Below, one piece after another: positions 1-8,400 of a stretch of 26,081 nt of DNA (within the stretch, counting starts at the first letter, position 1; every line of letters begins with the position of its first letter). Source of the stretch: Clostridiales bacterium (GTDB lineage Bacteria; Bacillota; Clostridia; Oscillospirales; Oscillospiraceae). The notes beneath the pieces were generated by a model that searched no databases, was not told where the DNA came from, and saw only the letters and a list, made by a program, of their open reading frames with translations. The stretch is taken from assembly GCA_019418625.1 (NCBI GenBank), contig DYBL01000023.1, positions 1 through 26,081 of the forward strand, read 5' to 3'. The translations under genes and the position numbers were made by a program.

Positions 1-2
1 CA

Positions 3-185
3 GCGGTTGACGCTGAAAAGTGGATAGGTCTGATGAAACAGTATGTCAATCCCACAGAATTGACGGCTGAACTTCTGAATACGCTGATTGAAAAAATCCT
101 TGTCCATGAAGCGGTCAAAAGTGAGGACGGAAGCCGGGAACAGGAAGTGGAAATCTTCTACCGCTTTATCGGCAAAATCGAATGA
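3..185 (+). CDS. Large serine recombinase, C-terminal end only (cut by window edge)
   Basis: Sixty codons are visible in an open frame that enters from the left edge and stops at TGA. The peptide runs from AVDAEKWIGLM through TELTAELLNTLIEKILVHEA to EIFYRFIGKIE. This matches the C-terminal DUF4368 segment typical of large serine recombinases of the TnpX/Tn4451 type, which excise and integrate clostridial mobile elements. The catalytic serine domain and the zinc-ribbon recombinase domain would lie upstream, outside the window. Recombinase genes of this type usually sit at one end of their element. That fits the switch, about 35 bases past the stop, to a truncated chromosomal-type gene. Family assignment is by recognition of the tail; whether the full gene is intact cannot be seen. 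Confidence 0.8.
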   Translation, partial: AVDAEKWIGLMKQYVNPTELTAELLNTLIEKILVHEAVKSEDGSREQEVEIFYRFIGKIE

Positions 186-222
186 CACATCTTGAAATAC
201 CCAACAATATCTTTAACTAAGG

Positions 223-693
223 GAAACGGGGCAGGGGTGCCCGGACATCTCTCTGCTGGAACGGCTGGGGCAGGTATTCTCCGTAGACATGGAATCACTG
301 CTGGCCGGCTCTCTGGACCCAAACACACTTCTGGGAGGAAACATGAAAAAAATGCGCTTTTACATCTGCCCCACCTGCGGCAATATCATCACCGCCCTGG
401 GGGATGCATCCGTCTCCTGCTGCGGCAAAAAGCTGAGCCCGCTCCAGGCTCAGCCAGCAGCCCCGGACCAGCGGCTTCAGGTGGAAGACGTGGAAAACGA
501 GCTGTTCATCACGTCGGACCACCCCATGACCAAGCAGCACTACATCGCCTTTGTGGCCCTGCTGAACGATGACAGCATCCTTCTGCGCAAGCAGTACCCC
601 GAGTGGGGGCTCCAGCTGCGCATGCCCGCACTCCCCCACAGCACCCTGTATTGGTACTGCACGGAGCACGGGCTTTTCTGCCAGCGCCTTTAA
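223..693 (+). pseudogene. 5'-truncated XRE regulator with desulfoferrodoxin-like zinc domain
   Basis: The frame starts abruptly after TAA at 214-216. It begins in the last part of a Cro/CI helix-turn-helix domain (ETGQGCPDISLLERLGQVFS, then VDMESLLAGSLDPN). It continues as MKKMRFYICPTCGNII, a CxxC pair, then SCCGKKL, and later DHPMTKQHYIAFVAL and YYWYC/HGLF-like residues. In related Clostridia the full protein has a complete N-terminal HTH followed by this small metal-binding module. Here the first 40-50 residues are missing because the sequence upstream of about 221 belongs to the mobile element. An ATG at 343 follows GGGAGGAAAC, a good ribosome-binding site, so the zinc module alone (116 residues) could still be translated. 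ATG 289 is another possible start but has no evident Shine-Dalgarno. Truncation is seen directly; loss of DNA-binding function is inferred. Confidence 0.72.
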
Positions 694-702
694 ACACAGC
701 AA

Positions 703-744
703 AGTGCCCGCCGGGGTCCTCCCGGCGGGCACTCGTTCTTTTTT
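703..744. terminator. Intrinsic terminator between convergent genes
   Basis: A 13-bp perfect stem (AGTGCCCGCCGGG at 703-715 and its complement at 721-733) with a GTCCT loop is followed by a T-rich run to 744. It lies between the plus-strand HTH remnant and the minus-strand NhaC gene, so it probably serves the plus strand mainly and may act both ways. Confidence 0.8.
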
Positions 745-767
745 CAGCGCACAATGGCGCGTACTTT

Positions 768-2045
768 TTACTGGGCAACCAGGTCCGATTGCAGCGCCTC
801 CTTTTCAAAGTTCCACGGATTTTTGGCAAAGTGCCTGCTGGAAAACGGGACGAACACGGTCACCACCGCCATTACCAGAACCAGCAGCACAAACACATTG
901 CACGGGATACTGTAAATAAAGGAAGTATCATACCCGCTTTCCTCGATCAGCCCGGCGATAATGAGGCACGGCGGTGTATAGGGGATCATGACCGCTGTGG
1001 ACGCCGTGGCGATGGGGATGAGGCAGGCCGCCCGGTGCGGGTCGATCTTGTATTTGCGGCAGATGTCCCGGATGATGTCGCCCAGCGTGACCATGGGGAT
1101 CGTGTCATTGGCGACAAAGCCCGTCACCAGCATGCACGCGAGCATAATGACGATCTCCGCCGAGCGTTTGCCGCGGATGAACCGGGTCAGCTGATCCACT
1201 GCCCAGTCCACACCGCCGGCCTGGGAGATCATGCCGATATTGCCAGCCATAAAAATAAACAGCAGGATCATGTTGGCCATATTGTACATGCCCGAAGCCA
1301 CCGTCTGGCATCCCTCCAATACGGTGAACTGCCCCTGGGCGATGCCGATGAACAGGCCCAGGAAAATGCCGCCGCTGAGGGAGATGACAAAATTGATGCC
1401 CATGAAAGCCAGGGTCAAAATGGCGACATAGGGCAAAATGGCGGCAAAATTGACCTCATAGGTTTCCAGCGTCACCTGGCTGTTGGGCCGGCCGAACAGC
1501 AGCAAAAACACCAGCGTTACCGCAAAGGGGATGGCATAGATCTTGATCTGGGAGAGCAGCTTGTCCTTGGGGCCTTTTGCCGCCCCCAGACCCATCACAC
1601 TGTTGGAGACGATGGTGCAGTCGGAAATGGGGCTCATGCTGTTTCCGAACATGGCTGAGCCCATGACGCTGCCCACCATGACCGGCAGGGAGATCCCCGC
1701 GCCGGCGGCGACCGAAAGCGCGATGGGGGCCAGTGCGGCCACCGTGCTGATGGTGCTGCCGCTGGCAAAGGACACAATGCATCCGATCACGAAAAAGCCG
1801 GCAGTGACCACAGAGGTGGGCATATAGTTCAGGCACAGCCCCACCACCGAGTCCACGCCCCCGCAGGCGTCTGCCACTGCCACAAAGGCGCCCGCCAGCG
1901 CCATCACGATGATGGGGATGGCGATATTGGGCCGGGCAATGCCGTTGAGCATCCACTGAAACTTTTCAGAAAACGATCCTTTCAGAATGAAAAAAGACGC
2001 CAACAGGGCGATGTACGCACCCAGACAGGCCGGAAACTGAGAAAA
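768..2045 (-). pseudogene. nhaC: Na+/H+ antiporter of the NhaC family, N-terminus missing
   Basis: About 424 residues of a polytopic membrane protein read from FPACLGAYIALLASFFILKG to the C-terminus KEALQSDLVAQ, ending in TAA. Conserved NhaC-type blocks include FVIGCIVSFASGSTISTVAA, GSAMFGNSMSPISD, GMYNMANMILLFIFMAGNIG and VTGFVANDTIPMVTLGDI. Family members exchange Na+ for H+ across the membrane and are usually about 450-480 residues long, so roughly the first helix is absent. The frame stays open beyond 2045 by chance. The residues there are low-complexity Arg/Pro/Cys sequence, and the opposite strand encodes a recognisable mobile-element protein. No start codon with a good Shine-Dalgarno lies near the junction, so the gene is probably inactive unless an internal Met is used. 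The Na+/H+ substrate comes from the family name, not from the sequence. Confidence 0.82.
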
Positions 2046-2047
2046 CG

Positions 2048-2797
2048 GTTTTTCATATCCAAGGGCTGCTTGATAAAATCCGCAGCACCGGCATGGGCGG
2101 CATCCGGCAGGACGACCCGCAGGCCATCCCCAAGCTGCAAAAGAAGCTGGACGGGCTGGTAAAGGCGCAGGAAACCATGAAAGCCGTGAACGCCTACTAC
2201 CGCAAGCACGGTACTTTGGACGGCTGCCCGCACCTTTCTCCTGACAACATCGAAAACCTGAAAGCGGATATGGCATCAAGCTGGCACTATGAAAAGAAAC
2301 CCTTTCAGAGCTGGGAGCTGTCCAATAACAATGCGGAAATCCACCGCGTCCGGCAGCGGATTGAAAGCCTGACCCGCGCAAAGGAAACCGTTTATGTGGG
2401 CTGGGAGTTTGACGGCGGCCATGTGGAGGCTAACCGGGAACAGAGCCGTTTGCAGGTATTCTTTGAGGATAAGCCGGACGCAGACGCCCGCCAGCAGTTG
2501 AAAGAACACGGCTTCCGCTGGGCACCAAGCGTCGGGGCATGGCAGCGCCTTTTGAATGGGAACGCCTATTACGCCGCTGACCGTATTCCGAGTATTCAGC
2601 CCCTTACCGGCGAGAAGCCCACGGAGCTACAACGCAGCAGCATCCGGGAACAGCAGGCGCAGATGGCGCAGGCCCAAACCGGGCCGGAGGAATACGGCGT
2701 CAGCCAGCAGGCAAGCGCCAACGGAACCATACCCGCCATCGCCAGCCCCATGCCCCACCAGCCCTTTTTTCGGCAGGTATACAGCCAGCAGGCGTAG
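2048..2797 (+). pseudogene. Fragment of conjugative-element protein (DUF3560-like C-terminal region)
   Basis: From about 2048 the plus frame reads VFHIQGLLDKIRSTGMGGI, then QDDPQAIPKLQKKLDGLVKA and ETMKAVNAYYRKHGT. It goes on through LSNNNAEIHRVRQRIESL to LQVFFEDKPDADARQQLKEH and GFRWAPSVGAWQR. The combination of DDPxAIxKL, the SNNNAxIxRIxxRI block and the final GFRWxPxxGAWQR motif is typical of the DUF3560 family carried by Tn1549-like and other integrative elements. The N-terminal half is absent. The first in-frame ATG is at 2093 and has no Shine-Dalgarno. The recognisable part ends around 2700, near EEYGV; the rest of the frame to TAG at 2797 is antisense to the neighbouring truncated membrane gene. 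The function of the family is not established. Confidence 0.68.
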
Positions 2798-3330
2798 ACC
2801 ACCGGGAAACAGAGGACCACATAGCGGGCGTAGATGGCCACGCCCCCCACCTGGGGTGAAATCCGCCACACCAAAGCCGTGGCCGCCAGGGCTCCCACAT
2901 AGATGGCCCGGGCATAGTGCCCCAGAAAGGAGAGATCCAGAAAATAGCCTGCCGCCAGGGCCCCGCAGCCCAAGAGGAAGGCCAGAGCCGTGCGCAGCGG
3001 ATCGATGTCCTGGTAAAGCTCCGCCCAGTCCGCGGTCAGCCAGACCCGAAGCACCGCACCTGCCAGGGCAAAGGCCACCGTCAGTGCCAGCAGGCCCCAC
3101 TGGGGCTTCGGCCGGTGGATGCGATCCAGCTCCGCTCCCACGGACACGGGGTCTCCCATCTCCTCCACCGCCAGACGCTCCGCATCTTCACGGCCTTCGG
3201 CAAGAAAGGCGTCCCGCTGGTCCTCCAGGTGCTGGCGCAATTCGGGGATCACGACCTGCCGGGCCCGGCCCCAGCGGATCTGCTCCCCGGCAGTCTCCAG
3301 ATAAGCCTGGATGGTATCATGCTCCGGCAC
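2596..3330 (-). pseudogene. Permease-prefix-domain membrane protein (FtsW/RodA-like), C-terminus missing
   Basis: Start GTG at 3330 is chosen because AGGGGAGG lies 7-8 bases upstream. The GTG at 3339 falls inside that ribosome-binding site. Residues 1-70 (MPEHDTIQAYLETAGEQIRW to MGDPVSVGAELDRIHRPKP) form a permease prefix domain of the type found in front of FtsW/RodA-like and ABC-permease proteins and paired with PadR regulators. Four to five hydrophobic segments follow, at roughly 77-95, 112-130, 140-155, 165-183 and 190-205. FtsW/RodA-like members have about ten helices and more than 400 residues. Here recognisable sequence stops near 2700 (after LALACWLT) and the frame ends at 2596 inside the mobile-element fragment. 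It overlaps the PadR gene by 14 bases, implying translational coupling. Confidence 0.7.
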
Positions 3331-3664
3331 AGCAGGCACCTCCCCTCAGCACTTTCCCCACCGCTCTGGCATAGATGTTCCAGGACGTCTCCTTCTCCCG
3401 GAGCGCATCATGGCCCTGGTCCGTCAGATGATAATAGCGCCTGGGTTTTCCGGTCGCCGCCTCCTGCTCGTAGGCCGTCACGAACCCCTTTTCCTCCAGT
3501 CCGTGCAGCAGCGGATACAGCGTGCCGGCCTTCAGGTGAAAGGTATCGTCCGACCGGCGCCGCAGCTCTTCGATCATCTGATAGCCGTACAGGTCCTGAT
3601 CCTCCAGCAGCTTCATGACCAAAAGCGGGATGCTTCCGCTGACAAAACTCCTGTCCAGGTCCAT
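3317..3664 (-). CDS. PadR-family transcriptional regulator
   Basis: This 115-residue protein has the PadR winged-helix signature. VSGSIPLLVMKLLEDQDLYG and YQMIEELRRRSDDTFHLKAG are followed by TLYPLLHGLEEKGFV and a wing with GKPRRYYHLTDQG (residues ~5-90). PadR proteins bind palindromic operators as dimers and commonly repress their own operon and a neighbouring membrane protein. The start ATG at 3664 follows GGAGG with a 7-base spacer. The stop overlaps the start region of the permease-prefix gene, a standard PadR pairing, but that target gene is now truncated. A near-consensus promoter and a palindrome lie directly upstream, so autoregulation is likely. Confidence 0.92.
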   Translation of the reverse strand: MDLDRSFVSGSIPLLVMKLLEDQDLYGYQMIEELRRRSDDTFHLKAGTLYPLLHGLEEKGFVTAYEQEAATGKPRRYYHLTDQGHDALREKETSWNIYARAVGKVLRGGACCAGA

Positions 3665-3699
3665 AGGCTTGCCTCCAATATGTAGAATATCTATATAAA

Positions 3700-3728
3700 A
3701 TCATAGATAGATAATCTATATATGTCAA
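3700..3728 (-). promoter_or_regulatory. Sigma-A-type promoter of the PadR gene
   Basis: Read on the minus strand, a perfect -35 (TTGACA, 3723-3728) is separated by exactly 17 bases from TATGAT (3700-3705). It sits about 36 bases upstream of the padR start codon. Confidence 0.85.
3707..3719. promoter_or_regulatory. Operator-like palindrome inside the PadR promoter
   Basis: ATAGATAATCTAT is a 13-base palindrome with one central base, located between the -35 and -10 boxes, where binding would block RNA polymerase. A partial copy (ATATCTATAT) follows the -10 at about 3688-3697. PadR autoregulation is inferred from position and family. Confidence 0.55.
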
Positions 3729-3866
3729 GAAGAATTTTCCGTCTTTGTCCCAAGTTCCGCCAAGCAGTTCCCGTTCCCTCTTCCCACAGTCCCGGAAAAT
3801 GTGCTTGGAGGTGTGCAAAAAATCCGCAGTATTCCTGCACACCCTTTTACGGATCATTATGCTATA

Positions 3867-3895
3867 TTACACTTAATGGTAATTTACACATAATG
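3867..3895. repeat. 17-base-spaced direct repeat upstream of the XRE regulator
   Basis: TTACACTTAATG (3867-3878) recurs as TTACACATAATG (3884-3895), matching at 11 of 12 positions with starts 17 bases apart. It lies 31-59 bases before the regulator start. A GTGTGCA/TGCACAC inverted repeat (3811-3817 and 3836-3842) lies further upstream. The position suggests binding sites for the regulator, but this is unproven. Confidence 0.45.
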
Positions 3896-3925
3896 ACAAT
3901 TTCCCGTATGACAGAGGTGAGCGAC

Positions 3926-5371
3926 ATGCAGTTGTTCAGTGAGTATCTGCGCGACCTGCTTCAAACCAAGGGTCTGACGGTATCGGCTCTCTCCCGCCTG
4001 TCCGGCGTGGAGCGGACGGCCCTTTCCAAAACGCTGACAGGCCAGCGGGTGCTGCCCTATGCCGCCCTGGACGATCTGATCTACCATCTTCGTCTGACCC
4101 CCGGCGAAGAGCAGCGGCTGCGGGCCTATTACGACACCCAGTTTGAAAAGGAGGGGCTCCGGCAGTCCCGGGAGATCGTGGGGAAGCTGTTTTCCGATCT
4201 GGCCCGGCTGGATTTCACTGCTCCCGCCTTCGAGGACAGCCGCCTTCTGCTGGACCTGGAAGGCTACGCCGGGACCCGTTCCATCTTCTCCGGCGCCCCC
4301 AATGTACATTCTCTTTTGCGGCTGGTCCTCTCTCAGGAGCTGACTCGGCCGGATGCCCGTGTGGAGCTGACCGTTCCGCCCACGGACACCTTTTTAGGCG
4401 ATGAGCTGCTGCGCCGGTATCTGGACGGCCGCATGGGGGCTCAGGTGCGCCAGATCATTGCCTTCGACGCCTCCGGCGCCGCAGAGGATATCAATCTGCA
4501 CAATCTGGAGTGTTTTTGCCGGGTCCTTCCCATCTGCCTGCTGTCCAAGCGGCACTATCACCCTTATTACTACTACGACGACAGCATCGCCGCCCGATAC
4601 ACCGACCCGTTCCCTTACTTTCTGGTGACCCATGGCTGTACGGTGTGCCTGTCGGAGGATGGCGCCCAGGCCATGCTGCTGCGGGGCACCGACCAGGTGG
4701 AGCAGTATCGCCGTCACTTCCAGACCCTGCTGGAGCGGTGCCATCCCCTGATCCAGTACACCTCCGACCCGGTGGAGATGCTGGAGTCCTACGACGGATG
4801 CACCGACTGTGACGGGTTCTATATGGTCATGGACCAGCCCTGTTTCGGCCGGTTCTACGACGATGCCACCATCGGCCGTTACCTGCGGCCGGAACTCCCC
4901 TTCTATGACCGGCTGGAGGCGGTGGCCCAAAAGCGGTTCGGCCGGCTGCGGACCGTGGAGCAGTTCTATACCTTTTTCACCCGCAGCGGGCTGGAGCGAT
5001 TCTGCGCCACCGGCTCCCTGGACGACTTTCCCACCGCTTTCGTGGCGCCCTTCCCGCCGGGGCAGCGCCGGCGGCTGATGTCCGCCCTGGCCGGGCATAT
5101 CCGCAGCGGGGACATTACCGGCCGTATCCTGTCTCCGGGGACCTTCCCGGACTATCTGAGCATGACCACCTCCCGCCAATCCGGCATCGGATTTTTCACC
5201 ACGGAGCGCTTCCCGCTCCAGGACGGCTTTTGCTCCGTCCAGGTGCGGGAGCCCCATCTGTGCCGGGCTTTCCACGGGTGGGTGACGCATCTGCCCAACG
5301 CGCCCCAGGCCCTCGGCGCCCAGGAAACGGCCCAGCTGCTGGAGACCTTGGCGGAAACCTGCGGAGCGTGA
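3926..5371 (+). CDS. XRE-type helix-turn-helix regulator with long uncharacterised C-terminal region
   Basis: The start ATG at 3926 follows GAGGTG with about 6 bases spacing, giving 481 residues. Upstream in-frame ATGs at 3893 and 3908 lack a better ribosome site. Residues 8-60 form a Cro/CI-like HTH (LLQTKGLTVSALSRLSGVER, then ALSKTLTGQRVLPYAALDDL). The next roughly 420 residues have no motif I can name. They include a Tyr-rich patch (HYHPYYYYDD), and nothing suggests membrane helices or export. The stop lies 32 bases before the large surface-protein gene on the same strand, with no terminator between them, so the two are probably cotranscribed and the regulator may control that protein. Long single-HTH proteins like this occur in Clostridia, often with peptide- or ligand-sensing C-termini, but no specific ligand can be inferred here. 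Confidence 0.8.
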   Translation: MQLFSEYLRDLLQTKGLTVSALSRLSGVERTALSKTLTGQRVLPYAALDDLIYHLRLTPGEEQRLRAYYDTQFEKEGLRQSREIVGKLFSDLARLDFTAPAFEDSRLLLDLEGYAGTRSIFSGAPNVHSLLRLVLSQELTRPDARVELTVPPTDTFLGDELLRRYLDGRMGAQVRQIIAFDASGAAEDINLHNLECFCRVLPICLLSKRHYHPYYYYDDSIAARYTDPFPYFLVTHGCTVCLSEDGAQAMLLRGTDQVEQYRRHFQTLLERCHPLIQYTSDPVEMLESYDGCTDCDGFYMVMDQPCFGRFYDDATIGRYLRPELPFYDRLEAVAQKRFGRLRTVEQFYTFFTRSGLERFCATGSLDDFPTAFVAPFPPGQRRRLMSALAGHIRSGDITGRILSPGTFPDYLSMTTSRQSGIGFFTTERFPLQDGFCSVQVREPHLCRAFHGWVTHLPNAPQALGAQETAQLLETLAETCGA

Positions 5372-5403
5372 ACCATGATATAAAGCACCACTGAGAGAGG
5401 AAG

Positions 5404-8400
5404 ATGGATATGAAACAGAAAATCTTGTGCTGGATCACCGCACTGTCCCTGACTGCAGGGCTATGCGCTCCCTTGGGCGGAATCGTTCCGGCGGCCGCAG
5501 CGGAAACGCCCACGGAATCCGTGCCGCCCGCAGAAGACTCCGCGGAGCCGGAACTGCCCCCGGAAACGCCTGCGGAGCCGGAAACGCCTGCGGAGCCGGA
5601 GACGCCCGCGGAGCCGGAGCTTTCCGTGCTCGCCGCAGCGGGATCCCCTGTGACCGCAGGCACCTGGGGCGACAACATCACCTGGTCGATCAAGGACGGG
5701 GTACTGTCTTTGTCCGGCGAGGGCCCCATGGATGAGGCAGATGGGTTTTCCTGCGACCTCTCCCCGGAGTATGCCATTAACCACACCAACGACGGTGTCA
5801 GCTTCTCCCCCTACCCCTGGAACATCGACTATTACATTTCCCAGGAGATCGACGCCGAACCGGAAGAGTTTTCCAGCGTGGTCATCGGAGCGGGCATCAC
5901 CTCTCTGGCCACCGGTGCCTTCTATGACTTGGATCTGGAATCCGTCACCCTGCCGTCGACCCTGACCTCCATCGGGGACTTTGCCCTGGCGGAAAACCCC
6001 GTTCTGGGCGCGGTAACCATTCCCGAAAGCGTGACAGAGATCGGAATGTACGCCTTCCACGCCACCACGGAGAATTCCCCGGAAGACAGCCTCCCTCTGA
6101 CGATCCCCGGCAGCGTGGAGACCATCGGCGCGTTTGCCTTCTCCCAAAACCGCTACACACGTATCACCCTCAGCGAAGGGCTCCTGTCCATCGGGGAAGG
6201 TGCCTTTTTCAATGGCACGGAGGAACCGGCCACCCCCACTAGCCTTCCCGCTGTGAGGGGCATCTTTATCCCTGCCAGCGTGGAGAAAATCGGCCCCGCC
6301 GCCTTCTGTACCGCCGTCAAGGGCATCATCGTCCAGGATGGAAACCAGTATTACACCGATGTATGCGGGCAGCTTTACGATATCGGCAAGACGTTCCTCC
6401 ACACCCGCCCCAGATATTATCTGTCCAGCGAGTGGACTTCCACATCGGATTACGAGGAGTCCCTGAATATGCGTCCGAAGGTGATCGGCGAATACGCCTA
6501 TTCCTGCTCGCCCACGCTGACGCAGGTGGAGCTCCCAAGCTCGGTCCAAGAGATCCAGGACAACGCCTTTGCAGACTGCACTGCCTTGGAGAGCGCAACC
6601 TTTGAAGAGGGCAGCCAGCTCCGCTCCATCGGGGATTCCGCCTTTTTGGGCTGCCCCCTGTCCGCCATGGAGGTGCCCGACGGCACGGAAACCATCGGTG
6701 ACTACGCCTTTTGGGGCTGCCAGTTCACCAATGTGTACCTGCCCGACAGCATCACCAGCCTGGGCCGCGGCGCGTTTTTAGACTGCAATCGGCTGGAAGC
6801 GATCTCTCTGCCTTCGGCCCTGGACCGCATCGCGCCGGAGCTGTTCTCAGGGTGCAATCAGCTGGAGTCTGTGACCATGGGAGAGTCCATCACCTCCGTG
6901 GGGGAAAGGGCGTTCTATGAATGCACTGACCTTTTTAACCTTTTGATGTCCAGCAGTGTGAAATCCGTGGGAGACGAGGCATTTTACAATTGCTCCAACC
7001 TGCACAGCCTGTCCTTCCCAAGCGGCCTTACCTCCATCGGCGAGAGCGCCTTTGAGGGTGCCGGCCTGACGGAGCTCTCTTTGCCCGACACGGTCACAAC
7101 GCTGGGTACGTCCGCCTTTTCCGGCTGCCCTATGACCCAGGCGAGTCTGTCCGCCGGCCTCACTAAGATCCCCGGCTGGGCGTTCTACAACTGCAGAAAC
7201 CTGACGGAGCTCACGGTCCCCGCCGGCGTCACCTCCATCGGGGAGCAGGCCTTCTCCGACTGTAAGACCCTGGCGGCGATCTCCCTGCCGGAGAGTGTCA
7301 ATACCATCGGGGAGTCTGCTTTCTCCGGCTGTGCCGCTCTGACCGGGCTGACCATTCCCGCGGGAGTCACTGTCATCGCTCCGTACACCTTCCGTGACTG
7401 CGCCGCCCTGACGGAACTGGCTATTCCCGAGGGGATCACCAGCATCGGAACATACGCCTTCTCCGGCTGCACCCAGCTGCGCTCCCTGGAAATGCCCAAG
7501 ACCATGAGGACCGTGGATGTCTGCGCCTTTGAAAACTGCTCCAGTCTGGAGAAGGTGCGCTACAACAGCATCTGCGCCGCCTGGGACAAGATCGATATTG
7601 CCGAAGAGGGCAACCAGGATCTTCGCTTTGCCCTCATCACCTGCACAGACGGGTACTACGGCCTGGGCGATGTAGGCCCCGACGAAAATGCAGCACCGGA
7701 TATGACCGCGGAGATCTTTCCGCTCGGCGGAGACTGGAACAACATGCTGCCTCTTGCCGGCAGCTGGGAAGGTGCCAGAGTCGAAATCAGTTTGAACAAA
7801 GATTGGGTCTATACCCACGATGATCTTTTCAGCTCAAAGTTTTCGGAATTTTACGGAACTTTTCGGATTCTTACAGCAAGCGGGGACATCCTTTATACAA
7901 AGCCCGCACCGCTGACTTACTACGGAATCGTATCCGGGGTCGGCTCTATCACCATTTCTTTTAACTACGAAGAGTTTACGCAGCTGCCTCTGCCCCAGGA
8001 CTCTGAGCTGACCTGCTGCCTGTACGACTATCTGGATCGCTACATCTGCTCCTGCACGATCCGCACCTCACCCTTCCAGCGGTGGAGTTTCAGCAATTAC
8101 TCCAAAACCATTCCGGATGAACTGGTCAAGGCTGTATTCGGCAGCGCCAAGGGAAGACAGCTGCTGCAGGCCGCAAAAAACTCGGATTTTTCCATGGGAG
8201 ATTCCGGTCTTTGTTTCGGTATGGCAGCGCTCACCTCTCTGGTCAACGCCAAGTATATTCCCGCCACCCTCTTTAGAGACTGTGAGGCCCTGGATCAGGT
8301 CGAAAGACACACCCCTCTTTCCGGCGCCACCGGCTCTTCTGATGCTAACGATCTGATTCAGACTGCACATCTGCTCCAATATAAGGAGTCTGTGCAAAAA

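Noticed and set aside
603..1658. Long plus-strand open frame opposite NhaC
   Set aside because: It is antisense to conserved transporter codons, has His/Gln/Arg/Asp-rich composition typical of shadow frames and shows no domain.
2046..2381. Upstream extension of the NhaC reading frame giving a 537-residue protein
   Set aside because: The extra residues are low-complexity Arg/Pro/Cys sequence antisense to a recognisable element protein; NhaC homology begins only near 2040.
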